Shown here: positions 15,673 to 25,333 of the stretch, piece by piece
Numbering within the stretch: position 1 is the first letter of the stretch
How the letters are laid out: every line of letters begins with the position of its first letter
DNA from: Treponema sp038397965
Lineage (GTDB): Bacteria > Spirochaetota > Spirochaetia > Treponematales > Treponemataceae
Assembly (NCBI GenBank): GCA_038397965.1
Contig: JARGFA010000007.1
Location: forward strand, 4,931 to 68,930
Length of the DNA stretch: 64,000 bases
Reading direction: 5' to 3'
The notes under the pieces: model-generated
Seen by the model: only the letters and a program-made list of their open reading frames with translations
The model's database searches: none
Told to the model about the DNA's origin: nothing
Translations under genes and position numbers: made by a program

Positions 15673-18600
15673 CTTAGACAACACTGCCATCTCATAGTTT
15701 TTATTGGTAAAGTAGGCAGCAATTACTTTATTTGCATAGGTACCCGTCATAGGAACACCGTTGCAGATAGTATACTGCTGAATACCGCTGGAAGCAGGAA
15801 CCGTCATAACAGTCCACTCTCCTGTAAACTTACCCTCATTAACACCGGTTTTAACGCTGCCATCAGAAGCAACTCCTTCTTTTAGCCAAGCCATGCGGGC
15901 AGCATTTGCAGAACCGTAAAATCCGTTATGATAATAGGTTATGTAAGGAACCTGCTTTTGTTCAGTACCGACCGTTTCTTTACGTGCCCCAATTTTAAGA
16001 TAAGTACCGGGATTCATAAACGTATCAACAACAGCAAGTTTAAAATCTGCTGTAGTAGGTTTGGAACCTCCCGTTACTTTATCTTTAGAAAGATAGGCAT
16101 ATTTTACACCGCCTAAGCTGCTGGAATAATAGCCTATATGTAAGTTTTCTTCATCATCAAGAGCAATATCAACATAGAGCGGTGCACCGCCGTCAATTTC
16201 AACCGCATTAGCTTGCCACTCGGCAGTTTTGCGCTCTCCACCAGAAGCAGGGGCAGTATAACTGTTCCCCAAATCACGGAAACTGTACATCAGCTTTGAG
16301 TTTTCCGCATCATACCAAACAACAATCGCCCTATTGCTTGCAGTTAACGCAACACCCGCATATTGTCCTGCCTTAAAACTGGAAGAAGAATTTGCTACAA
16401 TTTCATAGCCTACTGCGGAACCTGACGAAGGTCCGCTCGGATCACTTCCTCCACCGTTTGAGTCAACATTAACAGCAATACCGCCGGTTACAGCTATCCG
16501 CGGGTTTGGCACTGTTCCAGTCCAAGATTCAGTACCTGTTACCGTTCCATACCGGAACTTCAAAGGAGCGTCATCCTTAACATTCTTATCAAAATAAACC
16601 AAAGCAATTTTAGCAGGATCTGCAGGCGTACCGCCGCCTTTAACAGCCATTTTAGGAATTTGGGCACGGTTTACATCATAGACATTTGTTTGCTGATTAT
16701 CACAATTCTCAAGCCGTGTCTTATTCTTTCCAACATCATAATTTGAATTTCCCGACGGTGCTTGAAAACAGAAAGTAAAACTGGTGCTGTTACTTGCTCT
16801 ATCGGTATTTGTCGAAGCCAAATACGGTTTTCCGTTTGTATCATACGCTATTACCGTGTTATGGAATTTACTATAAGATTTTTCCCAATCATCTTTACTG
16901 TCAGTGTTAATTTTTGTAGAAAGCCTCATCGCGCCACTACCGCTGCCAAAACTCTTCAAATTGCCAAAAACTAAATAGTAGTTACTTTTGCTGTCCATCA
17001 CAAATTGCGGACTATCCATTGCACTATTATTGATAATGGGTTCCATCTTCCATACAAAGAGCTTACGCTTGGCATTGAGGATATCGTTATTAATTCCGTT
17101 ACCCTCAAGGTTGTACGGCTTTGCAATATCTACCTTATTGTTTATGGAGTCTACTGTACCTACAGTTACTTTCAGCTCTCCGCTTGTATGAGAATCGCTT
17201 ATAGAAACGTTATGAAGCGTTGTACCTAAGTTGCCGGTTCCAAGATGTACGGTACCGCCTGCAAGATTAAAGCCCTTAACCTTTATGCTTTCCCCTGCAC
17301 GTACCGGATATTCTCCCGTAGAAGCACGGGAGAAGGCTCCTTTAACACTGCCGTCCGCACCTTTAAGAGCTGTTTCTATTTCCGTAATATACGGTACGAC
17401 ATTTACACTCATCGCCGGCACATTCGTTGTATGCTTATACAATGTAGCAATTACAAAACCGGTGTCTACCGCATTCATAAGCTCAATCTTATTGCCGGTA
17501 ACCGATTTGACACGGGTTAAGTGCTGTGCTTCGCCCTTGGTAAAGAGAATAAACTGTCCGGGCTTTGCACCGGCAAAATCACTATGCTCCGCCGTATCAT
17601 AAGTGCGGCTTATTCCCGTAGTTTCGCTAGACGCGGAGTCTGCTGAGTCTAGTGAATTGTTTGTTCCGTCATTTGCAATAACCTTGATGTCTTTTGCGGT
17701 GCCGACAGCTGCCTTTTCCGTATCCCATTCCAGCTTCCATTTTACATAGTAGCCCAAATAATCGTATTTAGTCTCTTCTATAAGCAACTCGGCTCCGTGA
17801 TCTGCCATGTTTTTATCCGAAGTCCAATTTGTTGAATTGGCGGTTCTGGTTGCCGTTACCGCCAAAGGCGTAGTATTAGGCAGAGTTACCGTAAGCGTAT
17901 TGAGCTGAATATTGTCATAAGCAAACCCTCGTACGGTTATCTTACCCGAAACGGAAGAACCGGCAGACAGTCCTGCTACATCGCCTATTTCCACGTGCCC
18001 GTTTGCTCTGCTGTTCTGATACAGTGAGTTATCCGCTTCGCTGTTCCAGTGGAAGGGCAAAATAACTACAACGGGCTTTTCCGAATCAAGCGCGTCAAAA
18101 AGAGTTTTTATCTTAATTGTTGCAGAAGCTGAATTTGTTCCCGGCGTAAATCCGAGTGCGGAATCCCACAGTTCCAAAACTATTTCAGTCGCGGTTCCGT
18201 CCGAATTGCCTATTTTATCGGAACCTGTTCCGATATAGTCTTTAAGGTCTATTTCCGCTTCGTTTGAGCTGTCTTTTGTAATGTCTTTTAAACCGGTTCC
18301 CGTCAAAACAGCAGTACCTTTTTTCAGCCTGTATTTTATCTGACCTTGCCCGCCGGTAAACTTTATCTTTATTTTTGAGTTGTCTTTATTTTTAAAGGCA
18401 AAGTTCGTGCTTTCAAAGTCGGCTGTTAAATTGAGGCTTGCATCAGTCTTCACGTTTTTAAGAGCTTTGTTTTGCTCTGTGTTTTCAAACTCAACACCTG
18501 AGCCGCCGATGTCCGTTTTAAGCGTTATGGTTTCTACCGCAAAGGGCTTGTTTTTTACCGTTACTTCTATTGCACCGGTACCGCCGTAAGCCGATCCCAC

Positions 18601-21600
18601 ATTGTAGGTATTGCCGCCCTTGTCGATAATTTGATAGTGCAGTTCTCCTTTTCCGTCGGATAAGGTGCTTAAATCTATCTTTCCTTCCCAAGTAGCCTGC
18701 CCGCCGAGCTGTTTGGTTATTTTATTGGTGGGGTCTGCTTCAGTCATTTTTACTTCCGGCGAGAAAGTACCGTTTACTTTTACTTTCGCTTTTACTTCTT
18801 TTATGCCCGAGCCGTCATCGTTTGCAACACCTCTTATAATCCAATGTCCGCTTACGTTATAGATGAGCTTGTTCTTTTTGTACAAAATATAATTATAGCT
18901 GCCGGGAGACGTAAGATCGGGAGTAAAGTTTACGGTATTACCGCTTACTCCGCTTATTTTTACGCGGCTGCTTCCTATCAAAAGCTCCAAATCTCCATAA
19001 GATGCCCCTCCGCTTACATGTGTATTTACTGCATTGGCAAGCAGGGTGTCGTTTACAGAGTTGATTGTAAAGGTTCCGTTATCCATATGCAAAGGCTCTC
19101 CGAAGTCTCCCGCAGGGTCTATGGTATCAAAACGGAAATAATAAGGCTGTTGAGAGCTAAGCGGGTTGTTTTCTTTATTTTCGGTAATAGAGACGGTTAT
19201 GCTGAACTCTCCCGCATTTTTTGCTGCAGGACTGAGTGCGTCCAAGTCAAGCGGAATTTTAAGTTCATAGTTTCCGCCGGCAGCGGCTTCAATCCAGCCT
19301 GCCGACTGAGCTTGACTAAGGTTATAGTTTACGCGGCCTGCCAAACCCTCCGAGCTTATGGTAACGGCTTTTATACCTACTTCGTCATGCAAAGAGCCTA
19401 TTAATTTTTTGCCCCGCCCTATCCACATGTTGGGTGTATAATCGCGTGCGGCGGAGCTGCCTTCCGGTTGCGTGCTTGCAAGGTCGTCAACTTTGACCGC
19501 ATTGGGGCTTCCGATTGTAGGAGCAGACTTATCTACTATTATCTTGATAGGAGTAGTCCACTCTCCCATTCTGGTGTAGATTTTATTTTCTGCACGGAGT
19601 CTGAAATAAACCTCTTGAGTTTCCTCTGCCGGATGGTTAAAAGATTTATCGCCGTTTATACTTACTCTCCATTCCGCACCGCTGTGCTGTCCTAAGGCAT
19701 TGGCTTCGGTTATAACCTGCCCATTACCGCCGTTATACCAGTCTTTTGTACCGAAGGTACCATCAGCACTTCCTGAAAAGTTTCCGCTTTTTGAAAATTG
19801 TGCATATACTTTGCCTACGGCAGCAGGCCCGCCTTTAGCAGCACTTGCAGTACCGAATATCTGGATAATGCCGCCCAAAGTAACGCCTGCCTGCGGCGAA
19901 AGAACTTTTACAACAGGCTTTGTTCCGTCAGGATTAAAAAGAATTTCTTTTTCCCGTACAGTTTTATTGCCTATTTCATCTTCTACAAGAAGATATAAGC
20001 GTATTTTTTTATACGGACTGCTTGGTATATCTTCGCGCTCTGAAGGAGGTACACTGTCCAAATTATATGTAATACTCCAAGAGCCTTTGTTGGAAGAAGT
20101 CATATCCTGCCAGCCGGCAGAGTCCGTTTCCGGTTTGGGCGTTTTTTTCCCTATAATATATTTCGTAGAAGAAGCCTTTACTCCGGCTCTTTCGTCCGTA
20201 ATGCTTCCGGAAATGGTTATTTCTCCCGCCTGCGGGTCAGCAGCATTGGGATAGTTAAGCTGTACTTCAGGCGGCGTTTTATCTACTTCAAATTTAGTAT
20301 TATCCGTATCCTTTTGTCCGCCGGAACCGTTCTTGGCTAAAAGGTAAATAGTGTGTTCACCGTCAGAAAGATGACTTATATCTATTTCTTTTTTATAGCG
20401 CAAATTCTCAGGCTGGCTAGGATATTCCTTGTCAAGTTTCTGATTAATATAGTTCGGATCGGTTTCCGAAACAGCCGAATCTATGTTGTAGTATACTCCG
20501 CCGCCTGCATCAAGGTTCCCGACATCGGCTTCTATCGTAATTTTTTCGTTATAAAAACCGTGAGGACGGATAAGCCGTATTCTCGGACCGTTTCCGGTAG
20601 AAACAAAATTGATGAGGTTGAACCCATCAGTAACCGTATTTGAATCGTCATAGGCAGCAAAGGTATTGCTTTCAAGGTTTGAGGTATCCGTACCCGTAAC
20701 TTTCAGCAAATACCGGCCGGCTTCAAAGTCTGCAGGCAGAATACACTTTACACGTAAATTACCGTCTGCAACGGTAATAAGTTTATCATTCTCCAGCATC
20801 TGCTGGGTAATATCGGCAAACTTTAAAATAGTTTTTTCGGAAAGCCCGGTTCCTTTTTTAAAAGCCTCCGCTTCCTCAGATAAAGAAAGCGAGCCGGTAG
20901 GTTTAAGCAGTACAATTTTTATACTGCTGTTACGGTACGCATCAAGTGTGTAGCCGGCTACAAGCGGTGTTTTATCTTTATTAGGTACAAGCTCGACGAT
21001 AAAAGAAGTTTCTATACCCGACCTAAACATGATAGAGGAAGCTTGATCCGGATTTAAACCGGTTTTAGGAAGGTTTCTCACACCGACAACCTTAAATCCC
21101 GGCGATTTACTCGGATCCAGCTTAAAGGTACTGCGCTTGTCTTGCATCTTAACCATTCTATCGTTAAGCGCTTTTAATGCCTCAGCATCTCCCCTCAGCT
21201 CGCGGATCTTTTTATTATGATCGTCAGTGCCTACCCCTTTCTTACCTGCAAAATAGTCGCTGATAACTTCCGCCGTATATCCTTTCTGCAATACTGCCGT
21301 AAAAATACTGTCACGTAAATAATAGACTTCTGCCTTGTTCCCCTCCGCCGCAGAAGCTGTGCCGTTAAACTGACGGGCATTATCATACAAAAACATTTGA
21401 GATTTTAATGCCTGCGATAAATTTTGTGCCTGTAGTTTATAAAGCGGATTGTCTTCACTGTAAACGGCAACCTGAGCATTGATGTTTTTACCGACAAACA
21501 TATTGGTCATCTCAATCGGAGAACCGGAGCCGTCTACGTGCACGCTCAGTTTTTCAACCGTATGCCGCTCTCCGACCTGACCGACAACCGTAAAAATGGC

Positions 21601-22149
21601 TCCGTATCCGTCACTAACAGTAGGCGTTTCATCCTTACCGGTAATAGTGGACGGCCGCGACACGATAAACACCGGCGGTGTGTTGTCTATCTTATACGTT
21701 TGATTTAAAACCGTTTTTTTACCGTTTTTATCGGTCAAGGTTACCAGCGCTTCATATTCGCCGTCCGGGATGGGATACACCTTTACAAGAGGATGACCTT
21801 CTTCAATCCCGTTAGATTCATTATCAATCTTAATAGTCCATGCAATGTCCCCGGCTGTATTCGTAAAAGGTTCGGCAGGAAAAACCTTTGTTTTTTCTCC
21901 GGATTCCTTATTCTTAAAAACAGCTGAAATAGAACTTATCCCTTCATCATCTCTGGCGGTTCCTTTAATCACAAAACTGCCGCGTATGGGGGTTTCCCCC
22001 GCATCGGGATCGGTAATCGCTCCCCGCGGATGTTCAATATCAACACTCCCGCCGAGACCGATGTTATTTTTACAGGTTGAAAATGAGATGATTACCGAAA
22101 AAATAAAGAAGGTAATCCATACAAATGATACGTTCCGCGTTGTATTCAT
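15667..22149 (-). CDS. Giant Ig-like-repeat lipoprotein (2160 residues)
   Basis: The N-terminus MNTTRNVSFVWITFFIFSVI ISFSTC is a signal peptide with a lipobox-like FSTC, so the protein should be lipid-anchored. The body is a string of beta-rich modules with a repeated phrase of the form D-x-T-P-P/KPVV-x-x-x-x-P followed by G-x-I-x-I-x-G-x-x-x-D-x-x-G (for example near residues 155, 650 and 770), typical of bacterial Ig-like/cadherin-like folds. The last third (about 1750-2150) shows propeller-like phrases (YYLVFGNLKS, IALVYFDKNVK, RAIVVWYDAE, LHIGYYSS). No catalytic motif is visible. Likely a surface adhesin or scaffold; related large proteins exist in oral treponemes as far as I recall. Single transcription unit with its own promoter and terminator. 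Confidence 0.8.
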   Translation of the reverse strand: MNTTRNVSFVWITFFIFSVIISFSTCKNNIGLGGSVDIEHPRGAITDPDAGETPIRGSFVIKGTARDDEGISSISAVFKNKESGEKTKVFPAEPFTNTAGDIAWTIKIDNESNGIEEGHPLVKVYPIPDGEYEALVTLTDKNGKKTVLNQTYKIDNTPPVFIVSRPSTITGKDETPTVSDGYGAIFTVVGQVGERHTVEKLSVHVDGSGSPIEMTNMFVGKNINAQVAVYSEDNPLYKLQAQNLSQALKSQMFLYDNARQFNGTASAAEGNKAEVYYLRDSIFTAVLQKGYTAEVISDYFAGKKGVGTDDHNKKIRELRGDAEALKALNDRMVKMQDKRSTFKLDPSKSPGFKVVGVRNLPKTGLNPDQASSIMFRSGIETSFIVELVPNKDKTPLVAGYTLDAYRNSSIKIVLLKPTGSLSLSEEAEAFKKGTGLSEKTILKFADITQQMLENDKLITVADGNLRVKCILPADFEAGRYLLKVTGTDTSNLESNTFAAYDDSNTVTDGFNLINFVSTGNGPRIRLIRPHGFYNEKITIEADVGNLDAGGGVYYNIDSAVSETDPNYINQKLDKEYPSQPENLRYKKEIDISHLSDGEHTIYLLAKNGSGGQKDTDNTKFEVDKTPPEVQLNYPNAADPQAGEITISGSITDERAGVKASSTKYIIGKKTPKPETDSAGWQDMTSSNKGSWSITYNLDSVPPSEREDIPSSPYKKIRLYLLVEDEIGNKTVREKEILFNPDGTKPVVKVLSPQAGVTLGGIIQIFGTASAAKGGPAAVGKVYAQFSKSGNFSGSADGTFGTKDWYNGGNGQVITEANALGQHSGAEWRVSINGDKSFNHPAEETQEVYFRLRAENKIYTRMGEWTTPIKIIVDKSAPTIGSPNAVKVDDLASTQPEGSSAARDYTPNMWIGRGKKLIGSLHDEVGIKAVTISSEGLAGRVNYNLSQAQSAGWIEAAAGGNYELKIPLDLDALSPAAKNAGEFSITVSITENKENNPLSSQQPYYFRFDTIDPAGDFGEPLHMDNGTFTINSVNDTLLANAVNTHVSGGASYGDLELLIGSSRVKISGVSGNTVNFTPDLTSPGSYNYILYKKNKLIYNVSGHWIIRGVANDDGSGIKEVKAKVKVNGTFSPEVKMTEADPTNKITKQLGGQATWEGKIDLSTLSDGKGELHYQIIDKGGNTYNVGSAYGGTGAIEVTVKNKPFAVETITLKTDIGGSGVEFENTEQNKALKNVKTDASLNLTADFESTNFAFKNKDNSKIKIKFTGGQGQIKYRLKKGTAVLTGTGLKDITKDSSNEAEIDLKDYIGTGSDKIGNSDGTATEIVLELWDSALGFTPGTNSASATIKIKTLFDALDSEKPVVVILPFHWNSEADNSLYQNSRANGHVEIGDVAGLSAGSSVSGKITVRGFAYDNIQLNTLTVTLPNTTPLAVTATRTANSTNWTSDKNMADHGAELLIEETKYDYLGYYVKWKLEWDTEKAAVGTAKDIKVIANDGTNNSLDSADSASSETTGISRTYDTAEHSDFAGAKPGQFILFTKGEAQHLTRVKSVTGNKIELMNAVDTGFVIATLYKHTTNVPAMSVNVVPYITEIETALKGADGSVKGAFSRASTGEYPVRAGESIKVKGFNLAGGTVHLGTGNLGTTLHNVSISDSHTSGELKVTVGTVDSINNKVDIAKPYNLEGNGINNDILNAKRKLFVWKMEPIINNSAMDSPQFVMDSKSNYYLVFGNLKSFGSGSGAMRLSTKINTDSKDDWEKSYSKFHNTVIAYDTNGKPYLASTNTDRASNSTSFTFCFQAPSGNSNYDVGKNKTRLENCDNQQTNVYDVNRAQIPKMAVKGGGTPADPAKIALVYFDKNVKDDAPLKFRYGTVTGTESWTGTVPNPRIAVTGGIAVNVDSNGGGSDPSGPSSGSAVGYEIVANSSSSFKAGQYAGVALTASNRAIVVWYDAENSKLMYSFRDLGNSYTAPASGGERKTAEWQANAVEIDGGAPLYVDIALDDEENLHIGYYSSSLGGVKYAYLSKDKVTGGSKPTTADFKLAVVDTFMNPGTYLKIGARKETVGTEQKQVPYITYYHNGFYGSANAARMAWLKEGVASDGSVKTGVNEGKFTGEWTVMTVPASSGIQQYTICNGVPMTGTYANKVIAAYFTNKNYEMAVLSKN

Positions 22150-22310
22150 AAAAACGCTCCTTTCGTCTAAAAATATTTTTAACTATTTTACCTCTTTGTG
22201 CAGTCCCAAAAGCAATCCCTTCCGTACCGGCACAAAATTAAAGAATAAGCCGTTTTATATATCGGCATTTAGAAATGAAAACTTTATTATTACATTGCAA
22301 TTCTGCGCAG

Positions 22311-22338
22311 ATAGTACCGTAATTTTAGTTTTTGTCAA
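22311..22338 (-). promoter_or_regulatory. Sigma-70-type promoter for the giant lipoprotein gene
   Basis: On the minus strand TTGACA (22338-22333), 16-base spacer, TACTAT (22316-22311). It points at the lipoprotein gene and would give a 5' leader of about 155 bases. It is divergent from, and 52 bases away from, the rpsL promoter. Confidence 0.55.
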
Positions 22339-22389
22339 GCCTAACGGCACGATTTTTTATGCTCTTACGATACAGCGTTTCGCATCCGA

Positions 22390-22418
22390 TTGACAGATAT
22401 TCCGGACTGGATTATAAT
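22390..22418 (+). promoter_or_regulatory. Consensus sigma-70 promoter for rpsL-rpsG
   Basis: TTGACA (22390-22395), 17-base spacer, TATAAT (22413-22418): a perfect match to consensus, as suits a highly expressed ribosomal protein operon. The start codon of rpsL is 64 bases downstream with a TAAGGAG ribosome site. Confidence 0.88.
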
Positions 22419-22481
22419 AACGTGTTATTTGCTCAAAATTTAATCCGTAGTGCTGGCGGAGATAGTAAGGAGTTAAGGCAG

Positions 22482-22856
22482 ATGCCTACAATTAATCAAT
22501 TAATTAAGCAGGGCCGTAAGGCGGTAGTCTCGCGCACCAAGAGTCCTGCATTGCAGTCATGCCCGCAAAAGCGCGGTGTATGTACCCGTGTTATGACGGT
22601 TACCCCAAAAAAACCGAACTCAGCTTTACGGAAGGTTGCCCGTGTGCGTTTAAGCAACGGTATTGAAGTAACCGCTTATATTCCCGGTATCGGACATAAC
22701 TTACAGGAACACTCAGTCGTACTTATCCGCGGCGGACGTGTTAAGGATTTACCGGGTGTACGCTATCACATCATCCGCGGAACGAAGGATACGCTCGGCG
22801 TTGCCGACCGCAAACGCAGCCGCTCTAAATACGGCGCTAAAAAGCCCAAGGCATAG
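22482..22856 (+). CDS. rpsL: 30S ribosomal protein S12
   Basis: 124 residues starting MPTINQLIKQGRKAVVSRTK; the start at 22482 has TAAGGAG upstream, and the longer open frame to 22332 crosses the promoter and is rejected. It shows PKKPNSALRKVARVRLSNG and GGRVKDLPGVRYHIIRG with the conserved lysines whose mutation gives streptomycin resistance unchanged. S12 lies at the decoding centre. It is followed after 12 bases by rpsG. Unlike the usual arrangement, no rpoC lies upstream; a divergent lipoprotein gene does. Confidence 0.98.
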   Translation: MPTINQLIKQGRKAVVSRTKSPALQSCPQKRGVCTRVMTVTPKKPNSALRKVARVRLSNGIEVTAYIPGIGHNLQEHSVVLIRGGRVKDLPGVRYHIIRGTKDTLGVADRKRSRSKYGAKKPKA

Positions 22857-22868
22857 GGGAGGTTTATT

Positions 22869-23339
22869 ATGGGACGGAAAAAGAAGACTATCAATAGACC
22901 GATTGCTCCCGATGCACGGTATAACAGTGTAATGCTTTCAAAATTTATTGCCCGTATGATGCTGGACGGTAAAAAATCCATTACAACGGCAATTTTATAT
23001 GATTGCTTTGATGTTATCAAAACAAAAACCGGAGAAGAACCCTTAGCGGTCTTTACCAAAGCGCTTGAAAACGTCAAGCCGCTTGTAGAAGTAAAATCAC
23101 GCCGTGTCGGCGGTGCAACCTATCAGGTTCCGATTGAAATCCGCGAATCACGCCGTGAAGCGCTCGGAATGCGCTGGATCATCGGTGCAGCACGCAAGCG
23201 CAACGGTCATGCCATGTCAGACCGCCTCGCTGCCGAAGTTATTGATGCATACAATAACACCGGTACCGCTTTCAAAAAGAAAGAAGATACCCACCGTATG
23301 GCAGAAGCAAACAAGGCGTTTGCACATTACCGCTGGTAG
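22869..23339 (+). CDS. rpsG: 30S ribosomal protein S7
   Basis: 156 residues (MGRKKKTINRPIAPDARYNS), the normal bacterial length, with VKPLVEVKSRRVGGATYQVP and REALGMRWIIGAARKRNGHA, signature segments of S7, which nucleates assembly of the 30S head and acts as translational repressor of its operon in E. coli. A GGGGAGG ribosome site precedes the ATG. A strong terminator follows directly, so fusA is not co-transcribed here. Confidence 0.98.
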   Translation: MGRKKKTINRPIAPDARYNSVMLSKFIARMMLDGKKSITTAILYDCFDVIKTKTGEEPLAVFTKALENVKPLVEVKSRRVGGATYQVPIEIRESRREALGMRWIIGAARKRNGHAMSDRLAAEVIDAYNNTGTAFKKKEDTHRMAEANKAFAHYRW

Positions 23340-23357
23340 TTTTATCTATAATGGAAC

Positions 23358-23400
23358 AGGCTGTCTAAAAAGCAACCGCTTTTAAGACAGCCTTTTTTTA
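23358..23400 (+). terminator. Rho-independent terminator after rpsG
   Basis: AGGCTGTCT (23358-23366) pairs with AGACAGCCT (23385-23393), extended by AAAA/TTTT pairing, followed by seven T. The AGGCTGTC arm is also used in the terminator at 27018-27054. Confidence 0.9.
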
Positions 23401-23457
23401 TGTCTGGTGCCCCAGCGGTGTGCACAATCACCGTACCGGATACCCGGGAAGGAGTAC

Positions 23458-24162
23458 ATGAAACAAAAAAAATATACGGAAAAAGTATTGGGGGTGTTGG
23501 GCGGAATGGGGCCGGCGGCATCAGCTGAATTTTTACGGCTGCTTGCAATCAACGCCGGAGCCGAATGTGATCAAGAACACCCGCGTGTTATTATGATCTC
23601 CGACCCCCATATTCCTGACCGCAGTACAGCGATTGTAGGACGGGGTGCCGATCCTTCCGGGATGATTAAAAACGATTTATACCGTCTGGCGGAATTAGGC
23701 GCCGATGTACTTGCCGTTCCCTGCAATACTGCGCATTATTTTATCGACTCTTTCAGACAAGCGCTGCCCATACCGCTCATCCATATTGTTGAAGCAACAG
23801 TCAACTATGGCGAACGGCAGTATCCTGAAGGTTCGTGGGTGTTATCAACAGCCGGGACACGGCAGAGTATGCTGTACCAGCGCTATGCGGCGCAAAAAGG
23901 CTACCGGCTTGCGTATCCGGCGCCGGAATTACAAGAAGAAACGGATAAAACTTTACGGCTGATTAAAGCCGGAAACTTTGGACAGGCCGGACAAACGATG
24001 CGCACAATAGTAGAATCGCTTCGGCAGATAGAAGACCTCGCCATTATGACGGCGTGCACCGAACTGCCGATTGCCTACCGGTTTTCCGGACTGCCCGCAG
24101 AGCAGGAGGTCTCAAGCCTGCAAGCGCTCAGTCTTGCTTGTCTTGAAGTGCTCTATGCGTAA
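23458..24162 (+). CDS. Aspartate/glutamate racemase family protein
   Basis: 234 residues from ATG 23458, preceded by GGAAGGAG. The start LGVLGGMGPAASAEFLRLL is the nucleotide-free GGMGP opening of the Asp/Glu racemase family (RacX/YgeA subgroup). The two catalytic cysteines are in AVPCNTAHYF (near residue 84) and TACTELPIAYR (near 201), with the Cys-Asn-Thr and Cys-Thr-Glu contexts intact. It should racemise an amino acid without cofactor; substrate (aspartate or broad specificity, for example for cell-wall D-amino acids) cannot be told. It is convergent with grdD, seven bases away. Confidence 0.88.
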   Translation: MKQKKYTEKVLGVLGGMGPAASAEFLRLLAINAGAECDQEHPRVIMISDPHIPDRSTAIVGRGADPSGMIKNDLYRLAELGADVLAVPCNTAHYFIDSFRQALPIPLIHIVEATVNYGERQYPEGSWVLSTAGTRQSMLYQRYAAQKGYRLAYPAPELQEETDKTLRLIKAGNFGQAGQTMRTIVESLRQIEDLAIMTACTELPIAYRFSGLPAEQEVSSLQALSLACLEVLYA

Positions 24163-24169
24163 ATACCGG

Positions 24170-25333
24170 CTACAGATATTCTGCTGAAATTAAAATACGT
24201 TTTGCCTGTTCCGCATCCTCCGCTGCAAGCAGGATCACCGGGCCGGTACAGCCCATACCTGCCTCCGCATAGATTCCGGCCTTCCACAGTTCTTTGCAGG
24301 CGCTTTCAATACCGATAACATCAATACCGTGTATTTCTTCGGTAACGGCTTTTTTCGGCGGAACCGGTGTTGGAACCGCCGCCGCTCCGCTCGCCTCTTT
24401 CGGGGCATCAAAGGAGGCAAGCACTTCCCGCAGCCCCGCTTGTTCTGCGGCACGCAATTCGCTGCGGTACCGCTCCGGCAGCCTTCCCTGTGCGCTGCGG
24501 GCGGCAAAGCTCAAGGCGGCGGCAATAACGGGGGCGCCGGAGGCACGGGAGACAATCGCAATCACTTCCTCTGCGGCAGTTCCTGCGCAAGGGCCGTAAC
24601 CGGAACCGGCAGCTTCGTAGCTGCCTCCCGTTAAAAACGAACTGAACAGCTTCATTAACACATTACCGGTAAGGGAGTCGCATACGATAACATCTGCCGA
24701 TCCTTGCAGAAGATCATTTCCGCGCATCCGCACGCCTCCATCCGCACGGGCGGATTGGGCAAAGGCAAAGGCATAGCCTGCTTTTTGCAGCTTGAGGAGG
24801 GCTTTTTCTACCGCCGGGGCACCGTCGATATTTAAAATACCCACAGACGGGTTTTCGATACCGTTTGCCTTTGCCGCTGCAATGCCGGCTATCGTATTTA
24901 AAAGCATTGCTTTATAGCGGCCGGTATCGGAGGCGCCGGTAGTTGATGCAATAAAAAGCTCTTTCCCGCACGCCGGTGTTACTGCTTTCCCGACCGTTGT
25001 AACACCGATCGGGAAGGTGTAGTGCATGGTTACGGCAGCCCGTATTTCTTTGGCTTTAAGCAGCGCCTCCATCTGCCGGTGTGCCGCTTCTAAGCCGGCA
25101 GCGTCATAGTGCCGGAACCTTGCCGTTTCCGCAGTCTTTTTGCCGCCTATCAATACAATCTCCAAGGCAGGGTTTGTACGGGCTGCAAGCTGCGCGGCGC
25201 GGATCAGCTCTTGTTCACCGTGTTCACTGCCCGGGACGGTTAATCCCACGGGGAACCGTTCGGCAATACCGTGTTCCAAGCCGTCGGCCATCAGAGTAAA
25301 GGCAGCGGCCAGTTCTGTTCTGGTAGTGCTCAT
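24170..25333 (-). CDS. grdD: Glycine/sarcosine/betaine reductase component C, subunit alpha
   Basis: 387 residues, with a phosphate-acetyltransferase/PlsX-like core (VTPACGKELFIASTTGASDT, IENPSVGILNIDGAPAVEKA, DVIVCDSLTGNVLMKLFSSF) and the characteristic tail EAGMGCTGPVILLAAEDAEQA. GrdD with GrdC converts the carboxymethyl-selenocysteine product of the reductase into acetyl phosphate, allowing ATP synthesis from glycine (Stickland metabolism). The ATG overlaps the end of grdC by four bases. Selenoprotein subunits grdA/grdB are not in this window. Confidence 0.9.
   Translation of the reverse strand: MSTTRTELAAAFTLMADGLEHGIAERFPVGLTVPGSEHGEQELIRAAQLAARTNPALEIVLIGGKKTAETARFRHYDAAGLEAAHRQMEALLKAKEIRAAVTMHYTFPIGVTTVGKAVTPACGKELFIASTTGASDTGRYKAMLLNTIAGIAAAKANGIENPSVGILNIDGAPAVEKALLKLQKAGYAFAFAQSARADGGVRMRGNDLLQGSADVIVCDSLTGNVLMKLFSSFLTGGSYEAAGSGYGPCAGTAAEEVIAIVSRASGAPVIAAALSFAARSAQGRLPERYRSELRAAEQAGLREVLASFDAPKEASGAAAVPTPVPPKKAVTEEIHGIDVIGIESACKELWKAGIYAEAGMGCTGPVILLAAEDAEQAKRILISAEYL

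Noticed and set aside
17005..21000. Several plus-strand open frames of 65-190 codons
   Set aside because: All are antisense shadows inside the giant lipoprotein gene.
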